In this document: positions 8,988-16,480 of the stretch, one piece after another
Layout of the letters: every line of letters begins with the position of its first letter
Numbering within the stretch: the stretch's first letter is position 1
From: JBOFDK01 sp051650305
Lineage (GTDB): Bacteria; Bacillota; Clostridia; Lachnospirales; Cellulosilyticaceae
Length of the DNA stretch: 22,982 nucleotides
Direction: 5' to 3'
Assembly (NCBI GenBank): GCA_051650305.1
Contig: JBOFIT010000068.1
Coordinates: forward strand, 1 to 22,982
Program-made: the position numbers and the translations under genes
Notes under the pieces: generated by a model
What the model saw: only the letters and a program-made list of their open reading frames with translations
Databases searched by the model: none
What the model was told of the DNA's origin: nothing

Positions 8988-9766
8988 TACTTAAATGTTT
9001 GTACAATTTGTCCGATGATTAAGTTCCATCCATCTACTAATATAAAGAGTAAGATTTTAAAAGGCAGTGCAATCATAGCTGGAGGTAGCATCATCATCCC
9101 CATAGACATTAAGGTAGATGCTACCACCATATCAATCACAATAAACGGTATGTACAGTAAAAAACCTATGATAAAGCCTGCCCGTAATTCACTAATGATA
9201 AAAGCTGGAATAACGATATGGAAAGGGATTGCTTCTAAGATATCTACTCCATCTGCTAATGGTTCCCTGTCTGCTAAGTCCATGAATAGCTTAATATCTT
9301 CATCTCTTGTTTGTCTTAACATGAATTCTTTTATAGGTAACATGCCTTTTTCTATCGCCTCTTGTTGGGTAATTTGTCCACTTTCAAGAGGTATGACTGC
9401 CGTTTCATTAATCGTTGTGAAAACAGGGCTCATGACAAAAAATGTTAAAAATAGGGCTAGTCCAATAACAATTTGGTTTGGTGGCATCTGTTGCGTCCCT
9501 ATTGCTGACTTCAAGAAATGTAATGAAATCACAATACGTGTAAAAGATGTCATCATAATTAATATGGATGGTGCAAGGGCTATAATTGTCAGTAAAAAGA
9601 GCATTTGTAAACTTTGACTAAGTTCCTGTGGTGTATCTGCTGTACCCACCTGCACTTCTAAACGGGGTACAGGTACTGTGGCTTGTGCTTCAAAAGACAC
9701 AAAAGTCATCATTCCTATGAGCACCAACGTGAAAATAATCCATTGCTTTATTTTATTCGCCTTCAT
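8987..9766 (-). CDS. fliP: FliP, flagellar export gate component
   Basis: FliP forms the pentameric core of the flagellar protein export channel in the membrane. The chosen start (MKANKIKQWII) gives 259 aa, with a cleavable-looking signal peptide (basic N-end, hydrophobic core, then FEAQA before TVPVPRLEV), as is typical of FliP. Family stretches include TSFTRIVISLHFLKSAIGTQQMPPNQ, the AFIISELRAGF segment and the DMVVAS helix. The ORF is open up to 9856, but AGGAG at 9774-9778 is 7 nt before the ATG at 9766, and the upstream 30 codons are just the other frame of fliO. It overlaps the end of fliO by 14 bp. Confidence 0.97.
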   Translation of the reverse strand: MKANKIKQWIIFTLVLIGMMTFVSFEAQATVPVPRLEVQVGTADTPQELSQSLQMLFLLTIIALAPSILIMMTSFTRIVISLHFLKSAIGTQQMPPNQIVIGLALFLTFFVMSPVFTTINETAVIPLESGQITQQEAIEKGMLPIKEFMLRQTRDEDIKLFMDLADREPLADGVDILEAIPFHIVIPAFIISELRAGFIIGFLLYIPFIVIDMVVASTLMSMGMMMLPPAMIALPFKILLFILVDGWNLIIGQIVQTFK

Positions 9767-10112
9767 CTTTCTTCTCCTGTTTATCTTGCTTAAAATAATT
9801 GAGATAAGCACTAAATGAAGTATCTGGTGCTGTCTCAAAACGGAGTGTGTTTTCATCTATTTTGTGACAGTACGTTACTTGCTCTTTTGACGTTGCAAAC
9901 AAGTGATATTCTTCTCCTACTTGAATAATAGAAAGAAACTGGTTTTGCCCAATATGAATCGTTTCTATCATACGTAGGTTCTTATTCCCAAGGCTACCTT
10001 GTTTCATTGTGGCCATTTTCTTTGTTACCACATAACTTAGCCACAAGATACCTATAAATGCTATAAGAATAAATAAGATATCGATTACACTCTCTCCTGT
10101 CGATTGTATCAT
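9753..10112 (-). CDS. fliO: FliO, flagellar export gate assembly protein
   Basis: FliO helps assemble FliP into the export gate. The 119 aa protein has one hydrophobic segment (about residues 9-30), then a small beta-rich cytoplasmic domain with the FliO pattern IETIHIGQNQFLSIIQVGEEYHLFATS, and a charged K/D/E-rich tail. The family is weakly conserved, but the position immediately before fliPQR and the topology make the call firm. The ATG is 4 nt after the cheY stop and lacks a strong SD, so reinitiation after cheY is likely. The 3' end overlaps fliP by 14 bp. Confidence 0.92.
   Translation of the reverse strand: MIQSTGESVIDILFILIAFIGILWLSYVVTKKMATMKQGSLGNKNLRMIETIHIGQNQFLSIIQVGEEYHLFATSKEQVTYCHKIDENTLRFETAPDTSFSAYLNYFKQDKQEKKDEGE
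9774..9778 (-). promoter_or_regulatory. Ribosome binding site deciding the fliP start
   Basis: AGGAG on the minus strand inside the end of fliO, 7 nt before the ATG at 9766; the signal peptide begins directly at that ATG. Confidence 0.85.
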
Positions 10113-10116
10113 ACTT

Positions 10117-10479
10117 CTAGCCTACAACTTTACGTACAGCCTCAAGAACACGCTCTGCTTGGAATGGCTTAACGATAAAGTCTCTCGCTCCTGCTTGAAT
10201 AGATTCAATAACCATTGCTTGTTGGCCCATTGCTGAACACATAACAATTTTTGCTGCTGGATCGATCGCTTTGATATTTTTTACAGCTTGAATACCATCC
10301 ATTTCTGGCATTGTAATATCCATTAATACTAAGTCTGGTGATAATTCTTTATATTTTTCGATGGCTTTTAAACCATTTTCAGCTTCACCTGCAATCTCAT
10401 AACCATTCTTTGAAAGAATGTCCTTAATCATCATTCTCATAAATGCTGCGTCGTCTACTACTAATACTTTCTTTGCCAT
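10117..10479 (-). CDS. cheY: CheY, chemotaxis response regulator
   Basis: CheY is a single-domain receiver that, once phosphorylated by CheA, binds FliM/FliY at the flagellar switch and biases rotation. All receiver residues are present in the 120 aa protein: Asp9-Asp10 (VVDDAAF), phospho-acceptor Asp54 (LMDITMPEMDG), Ser82 (MCSAMG) in the Thr/Ser position, and Lys104 (VKPF). There is no output domain. The SD AGAGAGG is about 9 nt upstream of the ATG. The gene sits between fliY, whose product should dephosphorylate it, and fliO, as in other Firmicutes fla/che operons. Confidence 0.97.
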   Translation of the reverse strand: MAKKVLVVDDAAFMRMMIKDILSKNGYEIAGEAENGLKAIEKYKELSPDLVLMDITMPEMDGIQAVKNIKAIDPAAKIVMCSAMGQQAMVIESIQAGARDFIVKPFQAERVLEAVRKVVG

Positions 10480-10493
10480 GTCTCTACACCTCT

Positions 10494-11675
10494 CTAAATT
10501 CTATTCTCTGGATTAATAATATCTGTAATACGTACACCAAAGTTTTCGTCTATAACAACTACTTCCCCTTTTGCAATGAACTTACCATTTACTAATATGT
10601 CGATCGGCTCACCTACTAAGCGGTCAAGTTCAATGACACTTCCTGGCCCAAACTCAAGTATTTCCCTAATTTTTTTATGTGTTCTTCCAAGCTCTACAGA
10701 TACTTCAAGTGAGACGTCTAAAAGAACATTCATATTTTCTTTTGGATATGTTGTATATCCCGTTGCAAATTGTGGGAACTCAGCTTTTTGTACTTCTACA
10801 TCTCTTAAAGTATGTTTTTCACCAGTATTTTGCATCTGTGATGGCATCTCAAAATGCGGCATTACAGGCTCTTCAACAGGTTGTTGGACATTTACTTTCT
10901 GTGGTTGCGTTGCAGTAACCATCTGGATTCTCTCCTGTTCTGGTTCCATCTTAGGCTGGACCTGAATTTGTGGTTCTTGTACTGATACTTGTTCTTGCTC
11001 ACCTAATAAATTTGCTACTAAACTTTTTGCAAATTCAATAGGGAGTACTTGCATAAGCTGACTATCAATAATATTTTCTTCGATTTGCATTCTAAAAGAA
11101 ATTTTTGCGATAGGATTACTACTTCCTAGTATATGCTCAAGTTGTTGTCTTGCTGAACTCATTTGAATAGCTTCTGGCGGACTAATATCTATTTTCTTTT
11201 GGAACATCTGGGATAAGGATGTAGATGATGAACCAATCATTTGATTCATTGCTTCTGAAATAGCACTTAAATGGAGCTCGTTGATCGGTTCATCACTTAC
11301 AATGCCCGGTCCACCCATCATTAAATCTGCTATAACTTTTACATCTGACTCATTTAAAATCAAAAGATTCATACCAGATAAACCTTCTGTATAGCCTACT
11401 GATACAGCAATATGATCATCTGTAATTTGACTTTTAAAGTCATCGATTGATAAGATTTCCACATGTGGTGTTGTAATCATTACTTTATGGTTTAATAGTG
11501 CAAACAATGTTGTCGCCGCTGTCCCCATACTGATATTACCAATTTCACCAAGTGCATCGATTTGTTCTGGTGTTAAATACGCGTTGTCATCCGCTGTTTT
11601 TGGAGGCTCATTATCAATATCTAGTCCTCCTAACAATGCATTTATTTCCTCTTGGGAAAGCATTTCTCCAGTCAT
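10494..11675 (-). CDS. fliY: FliY, switch protein: CheC-like CheY-P phosphatase fused to FliN domain
   Basis: FliY is the Firmicutes switch component that combines CheY-P phosphatase activity with the FliN C-ring module. The N-terminal LSQEEINALLGGL (residues 6-18) resembles the CheY-P-binding peptide of FliM. The CheC-like domain (about 34-200) keeps both active-site signatures: Asp40-Glu44-Asn47 with Pro70, and Ser137-Glu141-Asn144 with Pro166. A Q/P/E-rich low-complexity linker (about 228-295) follows, then the C-terminal FliN/SpoA domain (about 310-393; LLDVSLEVSVELGRTHKKI, ending GVRITDIINPENRI). The length of 393 aa is usual for FliY. The ATG overlaps the fliM stop by one nucleotide (TAATG). 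The C-ring here therefore has no separate short fliN in the window. Confidence 0.96.
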   Translation of the reverse strand: MTGEMLSQEEINALLGGLDIDNEPPKTADDNAYLTPEQIDALGEIGNISMGTAATTLFALLNHKVMITTPHVEILSIDDFKSQITDDHIAVSVGYTEGLSGMNLLILNESDVKVIADLMMGGPGIVSDEPINELHLSAISEAMNQMIGSSSTSLSQMFQKKIDISPPEAIQMSSARQQLEHILGSSNPIAKISFRMQIEENIIDSQLMQVLPIEFAKSLVANLLGEQEQVSVQEPQIQVQPKMEPEQERIQMVTATQPQKVNVQQPVEEPVMPHFEMPSQMQNTGEKHTLRDVEVQKAEFPQFATGYTTYPKENMNVLLDVSLEVSVELGRTHKKIREILEFGPGSVIELDRLVGEPIDILVNGKFIAKGEVVVIDENFGVRITDIINPENRI

Positions 11676-12661
11676 TATTCATCCTCCCTTACTACAACTT
11701 CTTTGATTTGAATTGCCGCTTTATTTTTATAAACACCAGGTTTCCCATGGAACTTTAGTAAATTCCCTACATAGACATTGACATCTGCCTCAATATCTTT
11801 ATCCAACTTGATAATGTCCATTGGCTGAAGTTGTAAAAACTCACTGATCGTAATATGGGTTTTCCCTAGTTCAGCACGTATCGGTATATGGGCTTTTTCT
11901 ACTAATTGCTCTAAATGTTTTTCATAGATAGGATTTTTTTGCTTTTCATTTTGAGAGAACCAATACTTGGTATTCAGTTTATCCATGATTGGTTCGATTA
12001 CAATGTGTGGGATACATAAGTTGAGCATCCCTTCCACATTGCCAATACGTAAGCTAAAGGTTACAAGTGCTACGATTTCATTAGGTGAAATAATTTGAGC
12101 TACTTGTGAGTTTGTCTCAATCTTTTCTAATACAGGTGATAATTCGATTACATTTTCCCATGGTTCAATGAGTAATTCCGCAAATTGAGCAAAAAGCCTC
12201 TCTAAAATCAGATGTTCAATATCTGTAAAATCTCTTAATTTATTCATGCCTCTTCCTGCCCCACCTAGGACACGATCAATAATGGCATAACCCATATTGG
12301 TCGAAAGTTCGAGTAATACTGAACCGTCCAGTGGTGCAAAATCCGTAATAGCTAAAATAATAGGGTTATTTAATGCATTGGTAAACTCTGAATAAGTAAT
12401 GGCCTCTGCATTGATGACTTCCACAGACACCAAGTTTCTTAAATACCCTGATAAATACGTGGCTACAAGTCTTGCATAACTTTCTGATATAATCTCAAGG
12501 GTTCTAAGTTGTTCTTTTGAGAATTTAGATGGCCTTGTAAAATCATATGCTTTAATTACTTTTTTCGCGCCTTCATCTTTAATGGTATTAACGTCCAATT
12601 CCCCTGTTGTCAGCGCTTTAAACAAGTCATCTATTTCGCTTTGTGAGAGTATCTCACTCAT
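11675..12661 (-). CDS. fliM: FliM, flagellar motor switch protein
   Basis: FliM forms the middle of the C-ring and receives CheY-P. The N-terminal ILSQSEIDDLFKAL (residues 4-17) is the CheY-P-binding peptide. The central CheC-like domain includes LGGAGRGMNKLRDFTDIE, corresponding to the conserved GGxG loop that contacts FliG. The C-terminal SpoA domain spans roughly 245-328 (HIPIRAELGKTHITISEFL). The length, 328 aa, is standard. A strong SD, AGGAGG at 12669-12674, is 7 nt before the ATG, making this one of the best ribosome binding sites in the window. It joins fliY by TAATG, so their levels should be coupled. Confidence 0.98.
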   Translation of the reverse strand: MSEILSQSEIDDLFKALTTGELDVNTIKDEGAKKVIKAYDFTRPSKFSKEQLRTLEIISESYARLVATYLSGYLRNLVSVEVINAEAITYSEFTNALNNPIILAITDFAPLDGSVLLELSTNMGYAIIDRVLGGAGRGMNKLRDFTDIEHLILERLFAQFAELLIEPWENVIELSPVLEKIETNSQVAQIISPNEIVALVTFSLRIGNVEGMLNLCIPHIVIEPIMDKLNTKYWFSQNEKQKNPIYEKHLEQLVEKAHIPIRAELGKTHITISEFLQLQPMDIIKLDKDIEADVNVYVGNLLKFHGKPGVYKNKAAIQIKEVVVREDE

Positions 12662-12684
12662 ACTTTCACCTCCTCTACAAGCTG

Positions 12685-13152
12685 CTATTGAATGAAGTAA
12701 TCCCCAAAATAAATATTTTGTACGATATCTGTATCTAGGAGTTCATTAATACGCGTCGCTATTTCTTTTGCCAATTCATCTTTGGCTCCCTCTTCATTCA
12801 TGTCTTCATATGTCTTGCTTCGTACAATATCAATGATGCCATCTCGAATGATGGTTTGATTGCCCTCGAAGTTTTTGCTAAAGTCTTTGTATGCTTTGTG
12901 TTTCTTATCCACTTGTACCCCTATCACTAATCTTACGATATGTGGCACTTTATCTTCTCCGAGTTTTAGGTTGGCATTCAAAGCTTCCGCCATGTGTACA
13001 ATTTCTAAGTTTTCCTTGTTCACAGAAGTTGTAGTCGTTTGCTCTTCCACACTTTGAGGCTTGATTGAAAGTACTAAAAAGACTGCTGTTGTTGCAACCA
13101 TCGTTAATACGACTAAAGCTATAATTACAAAAATTTTAAAATTTTTATCCAC
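12685..13152 (-). CDS. fliL: FliL, stator-associated flagellar basal body protein
   Basis: FliL is a single-pass membrane protein that surrounds or supports the MotAB stator. A hydrophobic segment at about residues 5-28 is followed by a Thr/Glu linker and the periplasmic-type FliL domain (VRLVIGVQVDKKHKAYKDF, then IRDGIIDIVRSKTYEDM and an ending with VQNIYFGDYFIQ, as in the family). The ORF opens at a GTG at 13164, but that GTG lies in the SD AAAGGTGG (13161-13168), which is 8 nt before a second GTG at 13152. I chose the latter (155 aa). Either way initiation is by GTG. It follows motB and precedes fliM. Confidence 0.93.
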   Translation of the reverse strand: MDKNFKIFVIIALVVLTMVATTAVFLVLSIKPQSVEEQTTTTSVNKENLEIVHMAEALNANLKLGEDKVPHIVRLVIGVQVDKKHKAYKDFSKNFEGNQTIIRDGIIDIVRSKTYEDMNEEGAKDELAKEIATRINELLDTDIVQNIYFGDYFIQ

Positions 13153-13160
13153 TATTCTTC

Positions 13161-13168
13161 CCACCTTT
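13161..13168 (-). promoter_or_regulatory. Ribosome binding site deciding the fliL start
   Basis: AAAGGTGG on the minus strand, 8 nt before the GTG at 13152. The competing upstream GTG (13164) is inside the SD itself. Confidence 0.7.
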
Positions 13169-13177
13169 ACAACATTT

Positions 13178-13924
13178 CTAGTTATCTTTTGCTAACTTGA
13201 TTTCAACCCGTCTATTCATTGAACGGCCTTCTTCAGTCGTGTTATCTCCTATAGGCATATGTTCACCAAAGCCCTCCGCTGAGATTGTGGCTGGTGAAAA
13301 GCTTTCCTCTTCAATAAAGAACTTTGCAACTGCAATGGCTCGGGCCGCTGATAACTCCCAGTTACTAGGGAACTGTATATTTTTTATAGGTATATTATCT
13401 GTATGCCCATTAAAGCTTAAACGATAACCTTGTTGTATATATGTTTTTAGCTCCCCACTGATTGCACTTAACACTTCTTTTGCCTCTGCCTTTAGTTCTG
13501 CCTTACCACTTTCAAAAAGGAGTATATCTGCAAATCTTATAACGATTGTATCGCCTGCTAGTTCCACTCCTACTTTACTTTCAAGCTTTTCAGCATAGAT
13601 AAATTCTTCTAGAGTTTTTTCAATCCCTTGTAGTTCTTTGGTTTTTTGATAAAGCTCTTGATTTTTTTGTGAAATGCTTGATGTTACAGGGAAGTTTTGA
13701 ACACCATTTCCTAGCATCCCTGAATTATTCATAAGAATTTCTCCACCTTCAAGAATACCTGACGAACCTGAATAAGAGTTGATAAACGCTTTGAATTTTG
13801 CTGAGTCCATACTAGACATGGAGAAAAGCAAAACGAAAAACGTTAAAAGTAAAGTCATCATATCTCCGTAGGTATTCATATATGCTGGTGCACCTTTTTT
13901 AGGTGTCGGTTGTTTGCGTTTCAT
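13178..13924 (-). CDS. motB: MotB, flagellar stator protein
   Basis: MotB anchors the proton- or sodium-driven stator to peptidoglycan. The single membrane helix (about residues 17-36) carries the ion-binding Asp21 in TYGDMMTLLLTFF. A coiled linker (about 85-115) leads to an OmpA-like peptidoglycan-binding domain with GHTDNIPI at 173-180, NWELSAARA at 188-196 and NRRVEI at 237-242. Length, 248 aa, is usual. The upstream motA stop codon TAA is the first part of the SD (TAAGGGGG, 6 nt before the ATG), so motB translation is probably coupled to motA. Ion type cannot be decided with confidence from the sequence alone. Confidence 0.97.
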   Translation of the reverse strand: MKRKQPTPKKGAPAYMNTYGDMMTLLLTFFVLLFSMSSMDSAKFKAFINSYSGSSGILEGGEILMNNSGMLGNGVQNFPVTSSISQKNQELYQKTKELQGIEKTLEEFIYAEKLESKVGVELAGDTIVIRFADILLFESGKAELKAEAKEVLSAISGELKTYIQQGYRLSFNGHTDNIPIKNIQFPSNWELSAARAIAVAKFFIEEESFSPATISAEGFGEHMPIGDNTTEEGRSMNRRVEIKLAKDN

Positions 13925-13935
13925 AAGCTTCCCCC

Positions 13936-14715
13936 TTAGTCTACTTGGCTTTGGTCAGCAAAGGAGTCTCGTGTCGCTGGTGATAAGAACGCTTTAAGTT
14001 TTTCTTCAATAACACGTGGATTTTCACCCGCTTGTATCGATAAAAGTCCTTCAATCATTACTTGCTTCAGAAGTATTTCATCATTACTTTTACCTTTTAG
14101 CTTATTTGCAATAGGGTTCGCTATCAGATTGGCAATAACTGATCCATAAAAAGTCGTCACAAGTGCAACTGCCATTTTAGGACCTAATGTCGATGGGTCA
14201 CTTAACTGGTCTAACATGGTAATAAGACCAATCAGTGTACCAATCATCCCCCATGAAGGACCTTGTTCTGCTACCATTTCCCAAAATCCTCTGTTATCAC
14301 TATGGCGTGATTCAATAAAGTTAAGCTCTGTCTCTAGAATACTTCTTACAAGCTCAGGATCGGTACCATCAACGATAAGTAAGATACCTTTTTTTAAGAA
14401 TGGGTCATCCATTTTTTGTGCCATCTCTTCTAATGCTAAAAGCCCTTCCTTACGTGCCGCAAGTGCTAATTCATTGATTTGGTGAATGAGTTGCACTGGG
14501 TCCAGTACAACGTTGGAAAATGCATGCTTAATTGTCTTTAACCCTTCTAGTAGCTTAGGTAACGGATACGATACTAGAAGCGCTGAAGCAATCCCTCCAA
14601 ATACGATTAGAATAGATGCTGCATCAACGAACAGATCAATTCTCCCTGCAATTAAGATTGATATAATCATAAATACAAAGCCCGCTATAAGCCCTATTAT
14701 TGTTGTAATATCCAT
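13936..14715 (-). CDS. motA: MotA, flagellar stator protein
   Basis: MotA is the ring-forming stator subunit that contacts FliG. The 259 aa protein has four hydrophobic segments (about residues 4-22, 32-50, 152-170 and 182-202). The cytoplasmic loop has AARKEGLLALEE (86-97), whose charged residues correspond to those that interact with FliG. GPSWGMIGTLIGLI (152-165) and the TTFYG helix match the MotA/TolQ/ExbB core, including the conserved prolines (Pro153, Pro201). The SD AGAGGTG lies 5 nt before the ATG, immediately after the flbD stop. As in many clostridia, motAB is embedded in the operon, whereas in Bacillus subtilis it is separate. Confidence 0.97.
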   Translation of the reverse strand: MDITTIIGLIAGFVFMIISILIAGRIDLFVDAASILIVFGGIASALLVSYPLPKLLEGLKTIKHAFSNVVLDPVQLIHQINELALAARKEGLLALEEMAQKMDDPFLKKGILLIVDGTDPELVRSILETELNFIESRHSDNRGFWEMVAEQGPSWGMIGTLIGLITMLDQLSDPSTLGPKMAVALVTTFYGSVIANLIANPIANKLKGKSNDEILLKQVMIEGLLSIQAGENPRVIEEKLKAFLSPATRDSFADQSQVD

Positions 14716-14727
14716 GTAACCACCTCT

Positions 14728-14922
14728 TTATCTCTCTACTGGTATCATGATTTGTCTTTTGTAAGCAATAATGCTTTGGATCACTTCTTCACTTGTCTCA
14801 CTTACGACGAATTTTTTTCCAGTAGTCATTGTTATTACTGTGTCAGGGGTTGCTTCAATGACCTCAATGAGTTCTGCATTAAGCACGAATGCCTGCTTAT
14901 TTAACTTCGTTACGTGTATCAT
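14728..14922 (-). CDS. flbD: FlbD family small flagellar protein
   Basis: This 64 aa protein matches the short FlbD family found next to flgE and motA in Gram-positives and spirochaetes. It starts MIHVTKLNKQAFVLNAELIE and has the central EATPDTVITMTTGKKFVV, both typical. Its molecular role is poorly defined; it is not the Caulobacter FlbD transcription factor. The start is fixed by the family alignment, since no well-placed SD exists: the only candidate, AAAGGG, is 14 nt upstream, which is too far for efficient use. Expression may depend on the upstream leader, which contains a perfect palindrome, or be low. Confidence 0.9.
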   Translation of the reverse strand: MIHVTKLNKQAFVLNAELIEVIEATPDTVITMTTGKKFVVSETSEEVIQSIIAYKRQIMIPVER

Positions 14923-14967
14923 TTAACTATTCACATCCCTTTATCAGTTGTCTAGTGTATGTAGTAA

Positions 14968-14995
14968 TAGATGAAGTGAAGCTTCACTTCATCTA
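14968..14995. repeat. Perfect 28-nt palindrome between flgE and flbD
   Basis: A self-complementary sequence with 14-nt arms (tagatgaagtgaag and its complement) centred at 14981/14982. It can be extended by outer gtag (14961-14964) and ctac (14997-15000) with a short asymmetric bulge. It begins within a few nt of the flgE stop codon. In the flgE transcript it would form a long hairpin, but no T-run follows it on the minus strand, so it is not a standard rho-independent terminator. Possible roles are protecting the 3' end of flgE mRNA, partial attenuation of downstream genes, an RNase processing site, or a protein-binding dyad. It occupies most of the 79-bp gap. Confidence 0.85.
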
Positions 14996-15001
14996 CCTAC
15001 C

Positions 15002-16447
15002 TTAACGTTTTAAGTTTACAAGTTCTTGAAGCATTTCATCTGATACAGAGATGATACGAGAGTTCGCTTGGAAGCCTCTTTGTGTGGTGATCATTTCTGT
15101 AAATTCACGTGATAAATCAACGTTAGACATTTCAAGGACACCTGCTTGGAAGTTCCCATCTGAACCTACATTATCAAAGTCCCCTGAGTTGGCAGTGGTT
15201 TTGAAAAGGTTATCACCTACTTTTTCTAGACCTGCTGGGTTTTCGAAGTTGGCAACGACGATTTGACCCATAAGGCGAGTAGCACCGTTGTCGTAGTAAG
15301 CACTAATCTTACCATCTCCTGCTACATCGAATCCCATGATATTGCCTGCTGGATAGCCATTATTGTCGGTAGGTGTTACATTGGTTTTTGATGCGTATTG
15401 GGTAAGTTTAGAAAGGTCAATGCTCACAGATGGCGTCGCATTAGCTCCAGTTGTTGGAACCCCTCCTATAATAGCTTTAGGCGCTATATAGGTATTACCA
15501 TCTTTATCTTTACTATTTCCATTTTTATCTAAAACAGTAGCCTTAGATAAATCAATTTGTCCTGGTAATTTAAATACCTTATCCGCCTCTGTTGTTGTTT
15601 CTGTTACTAGTCCAACACCAGCAAATTTACCATCACTTCCAAAAGAAATTACTTGGTCACTTGGAATAAGTGGAGGCGTTCCTATATCAAATAGATACAT
15701 CTTTCCAGTTGAATCTGTTAGCTTTAACTTTGTTCCTACACCGGCATCAGGTACCTTACCTTCTCCATCAACAAGTTGTGGTTTAATTGTCCATTTTGTT
15801 ACTGTATCAGTAGCACCTGGTGTCTGCTTCTCTAACTTCATGGTACTTGTGTACATATTCCCTAAAGAATCATAAAACTTAAGCTGAATCGTTGCTTCAT
15901 CTTCTCTTGAATCCACATTACCTGATATTTCAATTTTACTTGTTGTCTTCGCTGGTTCTGTTGTATTGCCCCCCATAGAGATATCGCCTACTTGACCTTT
16001 TTGAATGTCTTTACCATCAGTAGTCGCTGGCCACCCCTGTACTTTCATCCCGTTTGGAATGACTAGATTCCCTGAGTCATCAAGTCTGAGTGCACCTGCA
16101 CGTGTGAAGTATTGACCACTGCTATCGCCTACAACGATAAAGCCTTCTCCATTAATCATTAAGTCGAATGGATTGTCTGTACGTTGTGCTGCACCTTGTG
16201 TCATAAGGGTATCTATTGATGATACGTTTACCCCAAGGCCTACTTGCATTGGGTTACGTCCCCCTCTGCCTGTCGCATCGTTAGCGCCTGTAGCACTTTC
16301 TAATGTTTGTGAGAACACCTCATTAAAGTTTACACGTTGTGATTTAAAGCCTATTGTATTAACGTTGGCAATATTGTTACCGATTACATCCATTTTTGTC
16401 TGGTGTACACGAAGTCCCGATACGCCAGAATACATTGATCTCATCAT
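15002..16447 (-). CDS. flgE: FlgE, flagellar hook protein
   Basis: FlgE polymerises into the hook joining basal body to filament. The conserved N-terminal rod/hook domain (MRSMYSGVSGLRVHQTKMD, then GNNIANVNTIGFKSQRVNF to residue 41) and C-terminal domain (NVDLSREFTEMITTQRGFQANSR, ending LQELVNLKR) form the hook core. Conserved inner regions include FDLMINGEGFIVV (94-106) and LMGQIVVANFENPAGLEKVGDNLF (392-415). The middle (about 200-365) is variable, Thr- and Asp/Asn-rich, and forms the exposed domain; DKNGNSKDKDGNTY at 307-320 is a striking polar loop. The length, 481 aa, is within the range for Gram-positive FlgE. GGAGG lies 9 nt before the first of two adjacent ATGs. A large palindrome follows the stop. 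Confidence 0.97.
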   Translation of the reverse strand: MMRSMYSGVSGLRVHQTKMDVIGNNIANVNTIGFKSQRVNFNEVFSQTLESATGANDATGRGGRNPMQVGLGVNVSSIDTLMTQGAAQRTDNPFDLMINGEGFIVVGDSSGQYFTRAGALRLDDSGNLVIPNGMKVQGWPATTDGKDIQKGQVGDISMGGNTTEPAKTTSKIEISGNVDSREDEATIQLKFYDSLGNMYTSTMKLEKQTPGATDTVTKWTIKPQLVDGEGKVPDAGVGTKLKLTDSTGKMYLFDIGTPPLIPSDQVISFGSDGKFAGVGLVTETTTEADKVFKLPGQIDLSKATVLDKNGNSKDKDGNTYIAPKAIIGGVPTTGANATPSVSIDLSKLTQYASKTNVTPTDNNGYPAGNIMGFDVAGDGKISAYYDNGATRLMGQIVVANFENPAGLEKVGDNLFKTTANSGDFDNVGSDGNFQAGVLEMSNVDLSREFTEMITTQRGFQANSRIISVSDEMLQELVNLKR

Positions 16448-16480
16448 AATTTATTTCCTCCTATACGCTCTCTCGATTTA

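Noticed and set aside
8967..9617. Long plus-strand ORF (216 codons) opposite fliP
   Set aside because: It is fully antisense to fliP, has low-complexity Ile/Met/Lys-rich sequence, no SD-supported start and no family features. fliP on the other strand is unambiguous.
14923..14958. TAGACA-17 nt-AATAGT promoter-like pair before flbD
   Set aside because: The -10 match is poor and transcription would start after the flbD start codon, so it could not express flbD.
14968..14995. Palindrome as a rho-independent terminator
   Set aside because: No U-tract follows on either strand, and termination here would silence the stator, switch and export genes downstream.
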